Shown here piece by piece: positions 1 through 8,854 of a DNA stretch of 64,000 bases. Numbering within the stretch: the first letter of the stretch is position 1; each line of letters begins with the position of its first letter. The translations under genes and the position numbers were made by a program. The notes under the pieces were generated by a model. That model searched no databases, was not told where the DNA came from, and was given only the letters and a program-made list of their open reading frames with translations. The stretch is taken from contig JAKVOA010000002.1 in assembly GCA_022483045.1 (NCBI GenBank), positions 550,501 through 614,500 on the forward strand. The letters are read 5' to 3'. This DNA comes from Oscillospiraceae bacterium (GTDB lineage Bacteria; Bacillota; Clostridia; Oscillospirales; Acutalibacteraceae).

Positions 1-627
1 TTTGGCAGCGGCCATGCCTACGGGGCAAGCCTTGTGGTTGTGGTGCTTTCCATGCTGCCTTTTTTCTTTGCCTTTGAGGGCCGCAGGCCGCAGGCGCGAG
101 AAATGATTACCTTGGCGGTCTTGTGTGCGATTGCGGTGGTTTCGCGGGTGCTGTTTATCTGGCTGCCAAACTTTAAGCCGATGACAGCCATTATCATCAT
201 TGTCGGCGCGGCACTGGGTGCACAGGCGGGCTTTATGACCGGCGCAATGGCGGCTTTTGTTTCCAACTTCATTTTCGGGCAGGGCCCTTGGACTCCCTGG
301 CAGATGCTTGCCTTTGGTGTGGCGGGCTTTTTGGCGGGCGTGCTGTGCAAAAACGGCCCTGTCAGCAAAAAGCGGCTGCCGCTCTCTATCTTTGGCGCGG
401 CAATGGTAATGGTGCTGATTGGACCGATCCTTGACACCAGCGCTTTGTTTATGATGAATTCGGTGATTACGCCGGCAAACGCTGCGGCGGTGTATCTTTC
501 GGGGATACCGGTGAACGCGGTGCATGCGGCAGCCACGTTTTTGACGCTGCTGGTTCTTTCCCAGCCGATGTTTGAAAAATTGGACCGCATGCAGCAGAAA
601 TACGGAATACTGGAGGAATCGGCGTGA
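1..627 (+). CDS. ECF transporter S component (5' partial)
   Basis: The reading frame is open from base 1, so the start lies upstream; 208 residues are visible. It is a very hydrophobic membrane protein with about five helices and a segment (AALGAQAGFMTGAMAAFVSN) typical of substrate-binding S components of energy-coupling-factor importers. It overlaps the next gene, an EcfT scaffold, by 4 bases, which supports the assignment. The ECF ATPases are expected upstream, outside the window. The substrate cannot be told from the sequence; S components of this general type handle vitamins, cobalamin precursors or metals. Confidence 0.75.
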   Translation, partial: FGSGHAYGASLVVVVLSMLPFFFAFEGRRPQAREMITLAVLCAIAVVSRVLFIWLPNFKPMTAIIIIVGAALGAQAGFMTGAMAAFVSNFIFGQGPWTPWQMLAFGVAGFLAGVLCKNGPVSKKRLPLSIFGAAMVMVLIGPILDTSALFMMNSVITPANAAAVYLSGIPVNAVHAAATFLTLLVLSQPMFEKLDRMQQKYGILEESA

Positions 628-1538
628 GATTTGATTCCTATCATCCGGGGGTAAATCTGCTGTTTTTCGCGGCGGTGCTGCTGTTTGCTTTTACATTTAA
701 TCAGCCGGTATTCCTGTTTCTTTCGTGGACCTGCGCTTTTGCCTACTCTGTAAAGCTGCGCGGCAGGCGGGCGCTGCTTTTTAATCTCTGCCTTGTGCCC
801 TGTGCGGTGTTGTTTGCGCTGTTTTATGCGTCTTACAATCATTTTGGTGTAACAGGACTGGCAGTCAACTGGATTGGCAATGAAATTACAGCAGAATCCC
901 TGCTGTACGGGCTGGCGCTGGGTGCTATGGCGAGTGCCGTGATGATGTGGTTTTCGTGTATTCATGTGTTGTTTTCAACAGACCGAATTGTCTATTTGTT
1001 TGGACGCATTGCACCGAAAGGTTCGCTGCTTCTGTCAATCCTGCTGCGCACAGTTCCGCGGGTGAGTGCTAAGGCAAAACAGATTGCCGCCGCGCAGCAG
1101 TGCATTGGCCGCGGGCCGGGGCAGGGAAATTTCTTGCGTCGCTGTGCAAATGCCTGCCGCAGGGTTTCTATTTTGATCACATGGCTGCTCGAAAATGCGG
1201 TGCAGACAGCTGACTCTATGAGAAGCCGGGGCTGTACGCTGAAAAAACGCAGTGCCTACTCTATCTATCGTTTTGACGGCCGCGACCGTGCGCTTGTGCT
1301 CCTGCTCTGTGTGCTGCTTACGGCCATTGGTGCGGCCGCGGCTTTTTCCCAGACCTTTGCCCAGTATGACCCGATTATCCAGTTCCCCAGAATGACGGCT
1401 GCCAGCTGGTTCTTTTGCGGAGCTTACGCATTTTTTTGCCTGCTGCCGATGCTGCTGCAGTGTCTGCAGGAATGGTCCTTTGACCGACAGAGAAAGCGCG
1501 CGGATTTTTCAAACTCGCACAGCGGAAAACAATCATAA
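624..1538 (+). CDS. ECF transporter transmembrane component T (EcfT/CbiQ family)
   Basis: This 304-residue protein starts with GTG inside the stop region of the S component, so the two are translationally coupled. It has N-terminal hydrophobic segments, a cytoplasmic stretch with the pattern RTVPRVSAKAKQIAAAQQ, and a second conserved stretch around AVQTADSMRSRGCTL, which resembles the coupling-helix region of CbiQ/EcfT proteins where A-x-R-G motifs contact the ATPases. It would be the scaffold linking the S component to the ATPase pair. A strong hairpin follows about 80 bases downstream and probably ends the operon. Confidence 0.8.
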   Translation: MRFDSYHPGVNLLFFAAVLLFAFTFNQPVFLFLSWTCAFAYSVKLRGRRALLFNLCLVPCAVLFALFYASYNHFGVTGLAVNWIGNEITAESLLYGLALGAMASAVMMWFSCIHVLFSTDRIVYLFGRIAPKGSLLLSILLRTVPRVSAKAKQIAAAQQCIGRGPGQGNFLRRCANACRRVSILITWLLENAVQTADSMRSRGCTLKKRSAYSIYRFDGRDRALVLLLCVLLTAIGAAAAFSQTFAQYDPIIQFPRMTAASWFFCGAYAFFCLLPMLLQCLQEWSFDRQRKRADFSNSHSGKQS

Positions 1539-1616
1539 AAGATCTTTACGCCCCGCGCAGCTGCAAGGTGGCTGCAGGCATTTCCAGCGATACGAGATGA
1601 AATAAGCAATAACAAA

Positions 1617-1660
1617 GGCCCGCACCCTGTGTAAAACAGAGCGCGGGCCAAATTGTTTTT
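1617..1660. terminator. Bidirectional intrinsic terminator between ecfT and fba
   Basis: GGCCCGC (1617-1623) pairs with GCGGGCC (1643-1649), with CTGT/ACAG extending the stem inside; a T-rich run follows on the plus strand to 1660. It lies between convergent genes and probably serves both. Confidence 0.8.
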
Positions 1661-1667
1661 ACAGAAA

Positions 1668-2606
1668 TCAGGCCTTGCCGTCGCAGCCCATAACGTCTGT
1701 AATCTTGTGTGCAACCATGTTCTTGACTGCTTCACGTGCAGGCGCAAGGTACTGGCGCGGGTCGAAGTGATCCGGATGATCATGGAAGTATTTGCGGATA
1801 ACAGCAGTCATAGCCAGACGAATGTCGGAGTCGACGTTGATCTTGCAGACAGCCATCTTTGCGGCTTTGCGCAGCTCGCTCTCGGGAATACCGATTGCGT
1901 TGGGCATGTTGCCGCCATAGGTGTTGATCATCTTTACGAATTCCTGCGGTACACTGGAGGAACCGTGCAGAACGATCGGGAAACCAGGCAGACGCTTGGA
2001 AACTTCTTCGAGGATATCCAGGCGGAGCTTCGGGTTCTGGCCAGGCTTAAACTTGTAGGCGCCGTGGCTGGTGCCAATGGCGATTGCCAGGCTGTCAACA
2101 CCGGTGCGCTTGACAAAATCCTGTACCTGGTCGGGGTCCGTGTACATTGCTTTGTCAGACTCTACGGAAACGTCGTCTTCTACACCGCCCAGGGTGCCCA
2201 GTTCCGCTTCTACGGTAACATTGTATTTATGTGCGTACTCCACGACTTTTGCAGATTCGGCAACGTTTTCTTCATAGGGCTTAGAAGAGCCGTCGAACAT
2301 AACAGAAGTAAAGCCGTCATCAACGCACGCTTTGCACATCTCATAAGACGGGCCGTGGTCAAGATGCAGAGCGATCGGGATGTCCGGGTTTACAGAAACA
2401 GCGGCCTCTACCAGCTTTACCAGGTAGGTGGGGTTGGCATAAGCGCGCGCGCCCTTAGAAACCTGCAGAATAACAGGTGCCTTCAGCTCGCCGGCTGCCT
2501 CTGTGATGCCCTGGATGATTTCCATGTTGTTCACGTTGAAAGCACCGATTGCGTAGCCGCCGTCGTATGCTTTTTTGAACATATCCTTCGTGTTTACTAA
2601 TGCCAT
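1668..2606 (-). CDS. fba: Class II fructose-1,6-bisphosphate aldolase
   Basis: This zinc-dependent glycolytic aldolase has 312 residues from the ATG at 2606. I prefer that start over the in-frame GTG at 2615 because an AGGAG lies about 10 bases before the ATG but abuts the GTG. Family motifs are visible: ALHLDHG with metal-binding histidine, AELGTLGG, IGTSHGAYKF, and LHGSSSVP near the C-terminal active site, followed by KINVDSDIRLA. Length matches Clostridial FbaA/FbaB proteins. A TATAAT-like -10 sits on the minus strand at 2642-2647. The gene stands alone and faces ecfT across a shared terminator. Confidence 0.95.
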   Translation of the reverse strand: MALVNTKDMFKKAYDGGYAIGAFNVNNMEIIQGITEAAGELKAPVILQVSKGARAYANPTYLVKLVEAAVSVNPDIPIALHLDHGPSYEMCKACVDDGFTSVMFDGSSKPYEENVAESAKVVEYAHKYNVTVEAELGTLGGVEDDVSVESDKAMYTDPDQVQDFVKRTGVDSLAIAIGTSHGAYKFKPGQNPKLRLDILEEVSKRLPGFPIVLHGSSSVPQEFVKMINTYGGNMPNAIGIPESELRKAAKMAVCKINVDSDIRLAMTAVIRKYFHDHPDHFDPRQYLAPAREAVKNMVAHKITDVMGCDGKA

Positions 2607-2733
2607 GGGTTTCACACTCCTATACTTTTATTGGCAGGTTCATTATACAACAAATTGAAGTGAAAAGAAATATAAACTTGAGGGGAATTGTGCAGGATAG
2701 AAAAAGAACTGTAAAAATGCTGCGGCCGCGGTT

Positions 2734-3528
2734 TTAGGCAGGAACTTTTCCCGCCTGCTGCCGCACCCACCAAAAGATATACTGCTGCGCCAGACCTGCG
2801 GCGGGGCCGAAATCAGCCGGATTTACCCCCGAAAACCACTGCTTCATGGCGCGGTTGATCCACACGTCTTTTGGAAAAGACTCCATGCGGTGCAGACCGT
2901 ACAGCAGGGCGCAGTCCGCGACCTTTGGCCCGACGCCCACAATCGTCATAAGGGTGCGGCGGGCTTCCTGCAGCGGGGCAGTGCGCAGCGCTTCCAGCGA
3001 AACGGCACCGCCTGCCACTTTTTGGGCGGCGTCCAGCAGATAACGTGCCCGAAAGCCGCAGCGCAGCGGTGCAAGGCCGGCTTCTGTCAAAGCGGCAAGT
3101 GTTTTCGCCGAAGGGAATGGATGGGCGCTTTTCTGCTGATGCAGGCCGCTGCTCGTGGGCAGTTCTGCTTCTGCCCGCCCGCCGCACAGCCGGTCGATAA
3201 TCCCCTGGATACGCGGAATATTGTTGTTTTGCGAGAGAATAAACGAACATAGCGCCTCCCAGGGGTCTTGCCGCAGGATATGAATGCCTGCACCGCAGCA
3301 GGCGGCTTCTTTCAGGTTGGGATGCAGTGCCGCTAAGTGCTGCTGCAGAGTAACATAGTCGGTGTCAAGGTCGAAATAGCTGCGCCAAAATGGGTCCGCT
3401 TGTAAAAGAGGCACGTCTTTTTGTGTCAGCACCAGGTGCCGCCCGCCGACGACGCCGGAAAAAACCCCTGGCTTTATTTCGCGCCAGCGAAAGCACTGCC
3501 CGCACAGCAGTGTTTTGCGCAGATCCAT
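2734..3528 (-). CDS. OGG1-type 8-oxoguanine DNA glycosylase/AP lyase
   Basis: This 264-residue protein should excise oxidised guanine from DNA and nick the strand. It contains SQNNNIPRIQGIIDRLC, matching the Asn-containing motif of OGG1 enzymes, and a helix-hairpin-helix GVGPKVADC with the catalytic lysine, followed by a Gly/Pro-Asp loop (FPKDVWINRAM) with the catalytic aspartate. The N-terminus (LCGQCFRWRE) is the usual OGG1 opening. The length is slightly short of eukaryotic OGG1 but normal for Clostridial homologs. Good Shine-Dalgarno (GGAGG) just upstream of the start at 3528. Confidence 0.88.
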   Translation of the reverse strand: MDLRKTLLCGQCFRWREIKPGVFSGVVGGRHLVLTQKDVPLLQADPFWRSYFDLDTDYVTLQQHLAALHPNLKEAACCGAGIHILRQDPWEALCSFILSQNNNIPRIQGIIDRLCGGRAEAELPTSSGLHQQKSAHPFPSAKTLAALTEAGLAPLRCGFRARYLLDAAQKVAGGAVSLEALRTAPLQEARRTLMTIVGVGPKVADCALLYGLHRMESFPKDVWINRAMKQWFSGVNPADFGPAAGLAQQYIFWWVRQQAGKVPA

Positions 3529-3689
3529 TGCGCTTCCTCCTTAATATGTACCATTTAATGGATATCATCATATTTAACTTGAAAATAAGCTATAATATGA
3601 TATATTCGTAATAAAGCAGACAGACTTTTGCCTTTCTGCACGCCAAGTATAACATGAAAATACGGAAAGTTAAAGAAAAAGCAAGCAAA

Positions 3690-3820
3690 AGGTTTACATA
3701 ATATAAATTTTGCTAAAAGATGAATAAACCATGAAATTGCTGTTTCAAGCGGCTTTTCCACATTTTCAACTGTGTTTTCCACATTGTTGACCGGGTTTTC
3801 AACTTGTATTATGTAAACCT
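3690..3820. repeat. Inverted repeat flanking 21-bp-period TTTTCCACA motifs
   Basis: AGGTTTACATAATA at 3690-3703 is the exact reverse complement of TATTATGTAAACCT at 3807-3820. Between the arms, TTTTCCACA occurs at 3754 and 3775 and TTTTCAAC at 3796, each exactly 21 bases apart, with a further TTTTCAAC at 3763. TTTTCCACA differs by one base from the DnaA-box consensus; the arm TATTATGTAAAC matches the XerD half of Bacillus dif. The 0.5 kb region 3529-4067 holds no convincing gene. Confidence 0.6.
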
Positions 3821-4024
3821 GTGCAAATACGGTTTGTATAAATGCCGCAGCGGCAGGGAAAATTCGATGTATATTCTTTAAAGAAAATTTAAAACAGTAT
3901 TTCAGCCACCTGTTTTACAAGCAGACGGTATGCAGAACCCACCGGCTGCTCAGTGCGGTTTCTGTTTCGAAAGCGTGAACTTTCTACATTTTTTCCGAAA
4001 GAACGTGCAGGAGCGACAGCCTTG

Positions 4025-4033
4025 TGGTATAAT
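4025..4033 (+). promoter_or_regulatory. Extended -10 promoter of rlmB
   Basis: TGGTATAAT at 4025-4033 is a TGn-extended -10 element; no good -35 is seen. It lies 35 bases before the rlmB start. Confidence 0.55.
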
Positions 4034-4067
4034 TAATCATTATGGGAAATGTATCTGGAGGCACAAA

Positions 4068-4853
4068 ATGAAACCCAATCAATCAGAAGAAAACGGCCGC
4101 GTACGCGGCGATGATGTAATAGCTGGGCGCAATGCCGTTATGGAAGCACTGAAAAGCGGCCGCGCACTGGAAAGTTTATATTTAGCCCGCGGCGTGCATG
4201 GCGGCAGCCTGGGGGCAATTATTGCCCGCGCAAAGGAAGCCGGCGTGCCTGTCAAAGAGGCCGATTCGCGTAAGCTCGATGCTATGTGCGGCGGTGCCGC
4301 ACACCAGGGCGTGGTTGCCTTGGCCTCAGTAAAGCCGTATGCTGAGCTGGACGATATTTTTAATTTGGCAAAAGAGCGCGGCGAGCAGCCTTTTCTTATC
4401 ATTGCAGATGGCCTGGAAGATCCGCACAACTTGGGTGCGGTGCTGCGTGTCGCAGAGTGCGCGGGTGCGCACGGCGTCATTATCCCCAAACGGCGCAGTG
4501 TCGGGCTGACCTATGCGGTCGGTAAAGCCAGCGCGGGCGCGGTAGAATACGTGCCGGTGGTGCGGGTAAACAGCTTGCCCGAGGTGCTGGAAGAACTTAA
4601 AAAACGGGGTGTATGGCTGTATGTTGCCGATATGGAAGGCGAGCCGTGGTGCAATGTGGATTACGCTGGGCCGTGTGCAGTTATTATTGGCAGCGAGGGC
4701 TTTGGCATTGGCCGCTTGGTAAAAGAAAAAAGCGACTTTACCATTTCCCTGCCGATGGAAGGACAAATCAATTCTCTGAACGCTTCCGTAGCTTGTGGAA
4801 TCATTTGTTACGAAGTGTTGCGCCAGCGCAAAGGAATCCACTCTAAACAGTAA
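4068..4853 (+). CDS. rlmB: 23S rRNA (guanosine-2'-O-)-methyltransferase RlmB (SpoU family)
   Basis: The 261-residue protein methylates a ribose in the 23S rRNA peptidyl-transferase region, using SAM bound in a trefoil knot. SpoU motifs are clear: LEDPHNLGAVLRVAEC, AVIIGSEGFGIGRLV and ISLPMEGQINSLNASVA. A small N-terminal substrate-binding domain (VIAGRNAVMEALKSG) precedes it. The ATG at 4068 has TGGAGG six bases upstream; an in-frame ATG at 3930 lacks a ribosome site and would add 46 residues of unrelated sequence. It is followed after 23 bases by the large membrane protein gene and is probably cotranscribed with it. Confidence 0.93.
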   Translation: MKPNQSEENGRVRGDDVIAGRNAVMEALKSGRALESLYLARGVHGGSLGAIIARAKEAGVPVKEADSRKLDAMCGGAAHQGVVALASVKPYAELDDIFNLAKERGEQPFLIIADGLEDPHNLGAVLRVAECAGAHGVIIPKRRSVGLTYAVGKASAGAVEYVPVVRVNSLPEVLEELKKRGVWLYVADMEGEPWCNVDYAGPCAVIIGSEGFGIGRLVKEKSDFTISLPMEGQINSLNASVACGIICYEVLRQRKGIHSKQ

Positions 4854-4876
4854 GTGCAGAAAGTGGGGGAGACTAT

Positions 4877-7800
4877 ATGGAGCATCAGAACGATGAAAAT
4901 CTGTATATAAATCATGCACAGGATGAAAAAACACCGGAAGAGCCAATGGCTGATGCCATGGCCTTTTCCTCCAGTGCACTAAAAGCCCGCAGAGAAAAAG
5001 AACAGCAGGAAGCACAGCGCCGTGAAGCAGAGACCGAGCAGCAAAGGCAGCAGGAAGCACAGCGCCGTGAAGCAGAGACCGAGCAGCAAAGGCAGCAGGA
5101 AGCACAGCGCCGTGAAGCAGAAGCCGAGCAGCAAAGGCAGCAGGAAGCACAGCGCCGTAAAGCAGAAGCCGAGCAGCAAAGGCAGCAGGAAGAGCAGCGC
5201 CGTCTAGACAGTATGAAACAGCAGCAGGAGCAGCTGAAAAAAATAGAAGAAGAACGCCAACAGGCCGAAGAAGAGCCTGAGAAAAAACCGCATAAGCGCA
5301 GTAGACAGGAAAAGAACAACCTGAAAAAATTAAAAAAGCAGGATAAACTGCGCCGCAAGCAGGCAGGGACCGTCAAAGAGGATGATTTGTACTATGGCCT
5401 CAAGCTAAAGTCCCGGCAGGAATATCAAAAAGAATATGAGGAAACCCAGTCATTTAAGCCGATACGGCCGGAAGAAAACGGCGTCAGCGATAAAACCGGT
5501 ACGTTTTCTTATTTATTTGATAAAGACGACAAGGGCACCAGCCCGGAAATGACACAAAAACTGGCGCAGCTGCATGAAAAACGCCGCCGCCGTGTCAAGA
5601 AAGTGGCGGAAGAGACTGGTGTAATCGGCAGCGATGTTGCAAAAGAAGATATCTATTCAATTACTACAGCAATCAGCCTCAAGGATATCCGCAAAGAGGC
5701 AGCAAAAAAGGGAGTTCACCTGCAGCCGAAATCCGGCGAAGAGCAGGCGCCTGTGAAAGAACCACCGCAGCCGCAAAAAGAACCCCGCAAAGAAATGGTG
5801 CTGCCGGTGGTGCAGGAGCCGATTGAGCGTCCTGCTCCGCCTGCGGGCAGCCCGGTCACGTACCGTCCAAGCGGTACGCCGGTACATATTGTCCCGCTGG
5901 AGGATCTGCTGACCCCGGTCTTTAATGAATCACGCAAGTACCCGCATGTGGTGCCACAGCCGGTAGAAGAGCTGAAAGAGGAGCTGGAAGCTCCGCAGAA
6001 ACCCGCTGTAAAAGAAACAGCAGCCGAAGAAGTACAGAAACCGGCACAGCCCGCGGCAGAAATGCCGGAACGGCCTGCTGCGGCCGTACAGGAGCCGGAA
6101 GTTCCGCAGAAACCCGTTGTAGAAGAAACAGCAGCCGAAGAAGTACAGAAACCGGCACAGCCTGCGGCAGAAATGCCGGAACGGCCTGCTGCGGCCGTAC
6201 AGGAGCTGGAAGCTCCGCAGAAACCCGCTGTAAAAGAAACAGCAGCCGAAGAAGTACAGAAACCGGCACAGCCTGCGGCAGAAATGCCGGAACGGCCTGC
6301 TGCGGCCGTACAGGAGCTGGAAGCTCCGCAGAAACCCGCTGTAAAAGAAACAGCAGCCGAAGAAGTACAGAAACCGGCACAGCCTGCGGCAGAAATGCCG
6401 GAACGGCCTGCTGCGGCCGTACAGGAGCCGGAAGTTCGGCGGAAACCCGCTGTAGAAAAAGCAGCAGCCGAAGAAGCGCCGAAACCGGCACAGCCTGCGG
6501 CAGAAATGCCGGAACGGCCTGTTGTGACAATGCAGAAGCCGGAAGTTCGGCGGAAACCCGCTGTAGAAAAAGCAGCAGCCGAAGAAGTACAGAAACCGGC
6601 ACAGCCTGCGGCAGAAATGGCGGAACGGCCTGTTGTGACAATGCAGAAGCCGGAAGTTCGGCGGAAACCCGCTGTAGAAAAAGCAGCAGCCGAAGAAGTA
6701 CAGAAACCGGCACAGCCTGCGGCAGAAATGGCGGAACGGCCTGTTGTGACAATGCAGAAGCCGGAAGTTCGGCGGAAACCCGCTGTAGAAGAAACAGCAG
6801 CCGAAGAAGTACAGAAACCGGCACAGCCTGCGGCAGAAATGCCGGAACGGCCTGTTGTGACAATGCAGAATGTACCTGACCGTTTTGCGGACGAAGAGGT
6901 GCCTGCAGAAGCTGTGGAGGAACAGGACAAGCTGGAAATTCCGGTGCCGTCTCAGAAAGCACCAAAACGGAAAATTCTGCGCCGGCGCCAGCCGATACAG
7001 GAAGTGCCCGCGAAAGAGCAGGCAGATGCCGCACAGAAGAACGAAGACCTTAACTTTGACGAAGATGAACCTTTGCGTCTGTTGGACAACGACAGCAAAG
7101 AGGATGAACTGGACGATTACAATGAACCGGAAGATGCTGCTGCAATTTTCCACCAGCTTGGCGGCGATATGCGCGAATTGGTGCTGCGCCTGACAGTTAC
7201 GGGAATCTGCGGCATTTTAGAGCTGCTCTTTGGCGTGCTGGGTGAGTTTGGCTTGTTCGGTATGCAGCCACTCAATATCACAGCTTATCTTCTTTGCAGC
7301 CTGATTTTTATGGCTGTTGCAGTTGGGTTCTGTGGCACTACGATTTTCAGCGGACTGAAAGCCCTGGCAAAGCTGCAGGCCAATGCCGACAGCGGAATTG
7401 CTGTTGCAAGCGTGGTTGGGCTGGTGCAGGGGGTTTCTTCCCTTTTCATGCAGAACATTTTTGCACATGGCCAGCTGCATCTGTACGCAGTCATTGTGTG
7501 CGGGGCGCTGTTCCTCAATACCTTAGGTAAGTTTTCGCTGGTGCGCCGGGTCAATCATAATTTCCATTATATTACTTCACCAGATAAAAAATATGCAGTC
7601 GAAAAGTTTAATGACCATAACATAGCTTTGCAAATGGCTGAGGGAGTCACCATTGATACCCCGCAGATTGCCTATGAGCATGAGACTGGATTTTTCCAGC
7701 ATTTTCTGCGCCTTTCCTACAGCGATGACCCCAGCGACCACAGCAGCCAGTTCTTGGCACCGGTTCTGTTCTGCGCCAGTTTGGTGCTGTTCTTAGTCAT

Positions 7801-8833
7801 GCTGCTGTTTGTTCAGCCAAAAGATGTTGGCAGTGCGCTGACAGCCTTTGCTGCAGCCACTTGTGTGAGTGTTCCGCTGATGAATATGCTTTCCGTGAAC
7901 CTTTCTCTGTCGTACCTGAGCCGGGTGGCTTCGCAGTGCGGCGGTATGGTTGTTGGATTCCCGGCGGTGCAGTATTTTTCAAATGTCAATTCTGTACTGA
8001 TCGATGCACAGGACCTCTTCCCGCGCGGCAGTGTTATGCTCAATGGCATTAAAACATTCCGTGGGAAGCAGATGGATGATGCGATTGTGGATGCCGCTGC
8101 CTTGCTGCATGCGGCCGGCGGGCCTTTATGCAGCTTGTTTGGCCAAGTTACGCAGAGCCGGCAGGACGGTATGCCAAAAGTAGAGAATGTACAGTATGAA
8201 GACGGAATGGGAATTTCCGGTTGGGTCGGCGGCCGCCGGGTGTTTATTGGCAACCGCCGCCTGATGAGCGCCCATAATGTCACCCCGCCCAGTGAAATGC
8301 TGGAAGCGAAATATGTAAAGGGTGGCAGACAGGTTGTTTACCTTTCAGTGAGCGGAGAGCTTTCGGCGATGTTTATTGTCACATATCGTGCCGACCGCCA
8401 CCGTACACAGGAGCTGCAGCGCATGGAGAATAACGGTATTGCCATTATCGTGCGCAGCAATGATGCAAATGTCACAGCACCGTTTTTAGCGGCGCTGTTC
8501 CATCTAGATGCACACTCCATTCGTGTGCTGCCAGAGCGTTTGGGGCAGGTGTATGAAGCCGCAAAGAAGCCGGCGCGCAAAGCCAATGCGCTGATTGCAA
8601 CAAAGGGCCGCCCGACCACGATGATGCGACTGGTTACAGCTTGTGTACGTCAGCGTGCAAATATTTCGCTGGCGGTTGTTCTGCAGAATGTCAGTGCTGT
8701 TTTGGGCTTTGTTTTGGTGGCATTCCTCTGCTGCCAAAAGGGAATGCAGCAGGTCAGTACATTGAGTATGTTTATTTACGAAGCTTTCTGGTGCCTGGCA
8801 ATTTGGCTGGTGCCGAAGTTCCGCAGACCGTAA
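4877..8833 (+). CDS. Repeat-rich membrane protein with degenerate P-type ATPase domain
   Basis: The 1318-residue protein begins with a charged coiled-coil built from 15-residue repeats (about residues 47-106), then a basic segment, then eight near-identical 37-residue Ala/Glu/Pro/Lys repeats (about residues 374-669). From about residue 758 it has membrane helices and a layout like P1B-type ATPases: a transmembrane pair where CPC is expected (here TCVSVP), then NSVLIDAQDLFPRG in the place of the DKTGT phosphorylation motif (Asp about 1043 kept, KTGT lost), an N-domain-like GWVGGRRVFIGNRRLM, and no GDGxND motif before the last two helices. It is thus probably a pseudoenzyme. Ion transport is unlikely; a scaffold or regulatory role is possible. 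Good GGGGGAG ribosome site. Confidence 0.7.
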   Translation: MEHQNDENLYINHAQDEKTPEEPMADAMAFSSSALKARREKEQQEAQRREAETEQQRQQEAQRREAETEQQRQQEAQRREAEAEQQRQQEAQRRKAEAEQQRQQEEQRRLDSMKQQQEQLKKIEEERQQAEEEPEKKPHKRSRQEKNNLKKLKKQDKLRRKQAGTVKEDDLYYGLKLKSRQEYQKEYEETQSFKPIRPEENGVSDKTGTFSYLFDKDDKGTSPEMTQKLAQLHEKRRRRVKKVAEETGVIGSDVAKEDIYSITTAISLKDIRKEAAKKGVHLQPKSGEEQAPVKEPPQPQKEPRKEMVLPVVQEPIERPAPPAGSPVTYRPSGTPVHIVPLEDLLTPVFNESRKYPHVVPQPVEELKEELEAPQKPAVKETAAEEVQKPAQPAAEMPERPAAAVQEPEVPQKPVVEETAAEEVQKPAQPAAEMPERPAAAVQELEAPQKPAVKETAAEEVQKPAQPAAEMPERPAAAVQELEAPQKPAVKETAAEEVQKPAQPAAEMPERPAAAVQEPEVRRKPAVEKAAAEEAPKPAQPAAEMPERPVVTMQKPEVRRKPAVEKAAAEEVQKPAQPAAEMAERPVVTMQKPEVRRKPAVEKAAAEEVQKPAQPAAEMAERPVVTMQKPEVRRKPAVEETAAEEVQKPAQPAAEMPERPVVTMQNVPDRFADEEVPAEAVEEQDKLEIPVPSQKAPKRKILRRRQPIQEVPAKEQADAAQKNEDLNFDEDEPLRLLDNDSKEDELDDYNEPEDAAAIFHQLGGDMRELVLRLTVTGICGILELLFGVLGEFGLFGMQPLNITAYLLCSLIFMAVAVGFCGTTIFSGLKALAKLQANADSGIAVASVVGLVQGVSSLFMQNIFAHGQLHLYAVIVCGALFLNTLGKFSLVRRVNHNFHYITSPDKKYAVEKFNDHNIALQMAEGVTIDTPQIAYEHETGFFQHFLRLSYSDDPSDHSSQFLAPVLFCASLVLFLVMLLFVQPKDVGSALTAFAAATCVSVPLMNMLSVNLSLSYLSRVASQCGGMVVGFPAVQYFSNVNSVLIDAQDLFPRGSVMLNGIKTFRGKQMDDAIVDAAALLHAAGGPLCSLFGQVTQSRQDGMPKVENVQYEDGMGISGWVGGRRVFIGNRRLMSAHNVTPPSEMLEAKYVKGGRQVVYLSVSGELSAMFIVTYRADRHRTQELQRMENNGIAIIVRSNDANVTAPFLAALFHLDAHSIRVLPERLGQVYEAAKKPARKANALIATKGRPTTMMRLVTACVRQRANISLAVVLQNVSAVLGFVLVAFLCCQKGMQQVSTLSMFIYEAFWCLAIWLVPKFRRP
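5015..5194 (+). repeat. Four 45-bp in-frame tandem repeats
   Basis: Copies start at 5015, 5060, 5105 and 5150, with a partial fifth at 5195, nearly identical in DNA. Each encodes QRREAETEQQRQQEA or a close variant within the coiled-coil of the pseudo-P-type ATPase protein. Confidence 0.9.
5996..6883 (+). repeat. Eight 111-bp in-frame tandem repeats
   Basis: Copies start at 5996, 6107, 6218, 6329, 6440, 6551, 6662 and 6773. The unit encodes 37 residues including KPAQPAAEMPERP. Copies 1-4 share one variant (PAAAVQ) and copies 5-8 carry another (PVVTMQ), which suggests stepwise duplication. The last copy diverges at its end. Confidence 0.9.
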
Positions 8834-8854
8834 AAGTCAATTATTAAACGAGAA

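Noticed and set aside
18-2600. Long antisense frames opposite the ECF S component and the aldolase
   Set aside because: They lie fully opposite well-supported genes and have no family features.
3555-3782. 75-codon minus-strand frame beginning MENTVENVEK
   Set aside because: It is the translation of the 21-bp repeat and AT-rich sequence; no ribosome site and no protein-like pattern.
3930-4067. N-terminal extension of RlmB from ATG 3930
   Set aside because: It contains the rlmB promoter, lacks a ribosome site and is not part of the SpoU fold.
5716-7153. Long antisense open frames (370-407 codons) opposite the repeat-rich gene
   Set aside because: They are shadows of the 111-bp repeats: the repeat unit is a multiple of three, so every frame without a stop in one unit stays open. 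Their products are low-complexity and have no start signals.
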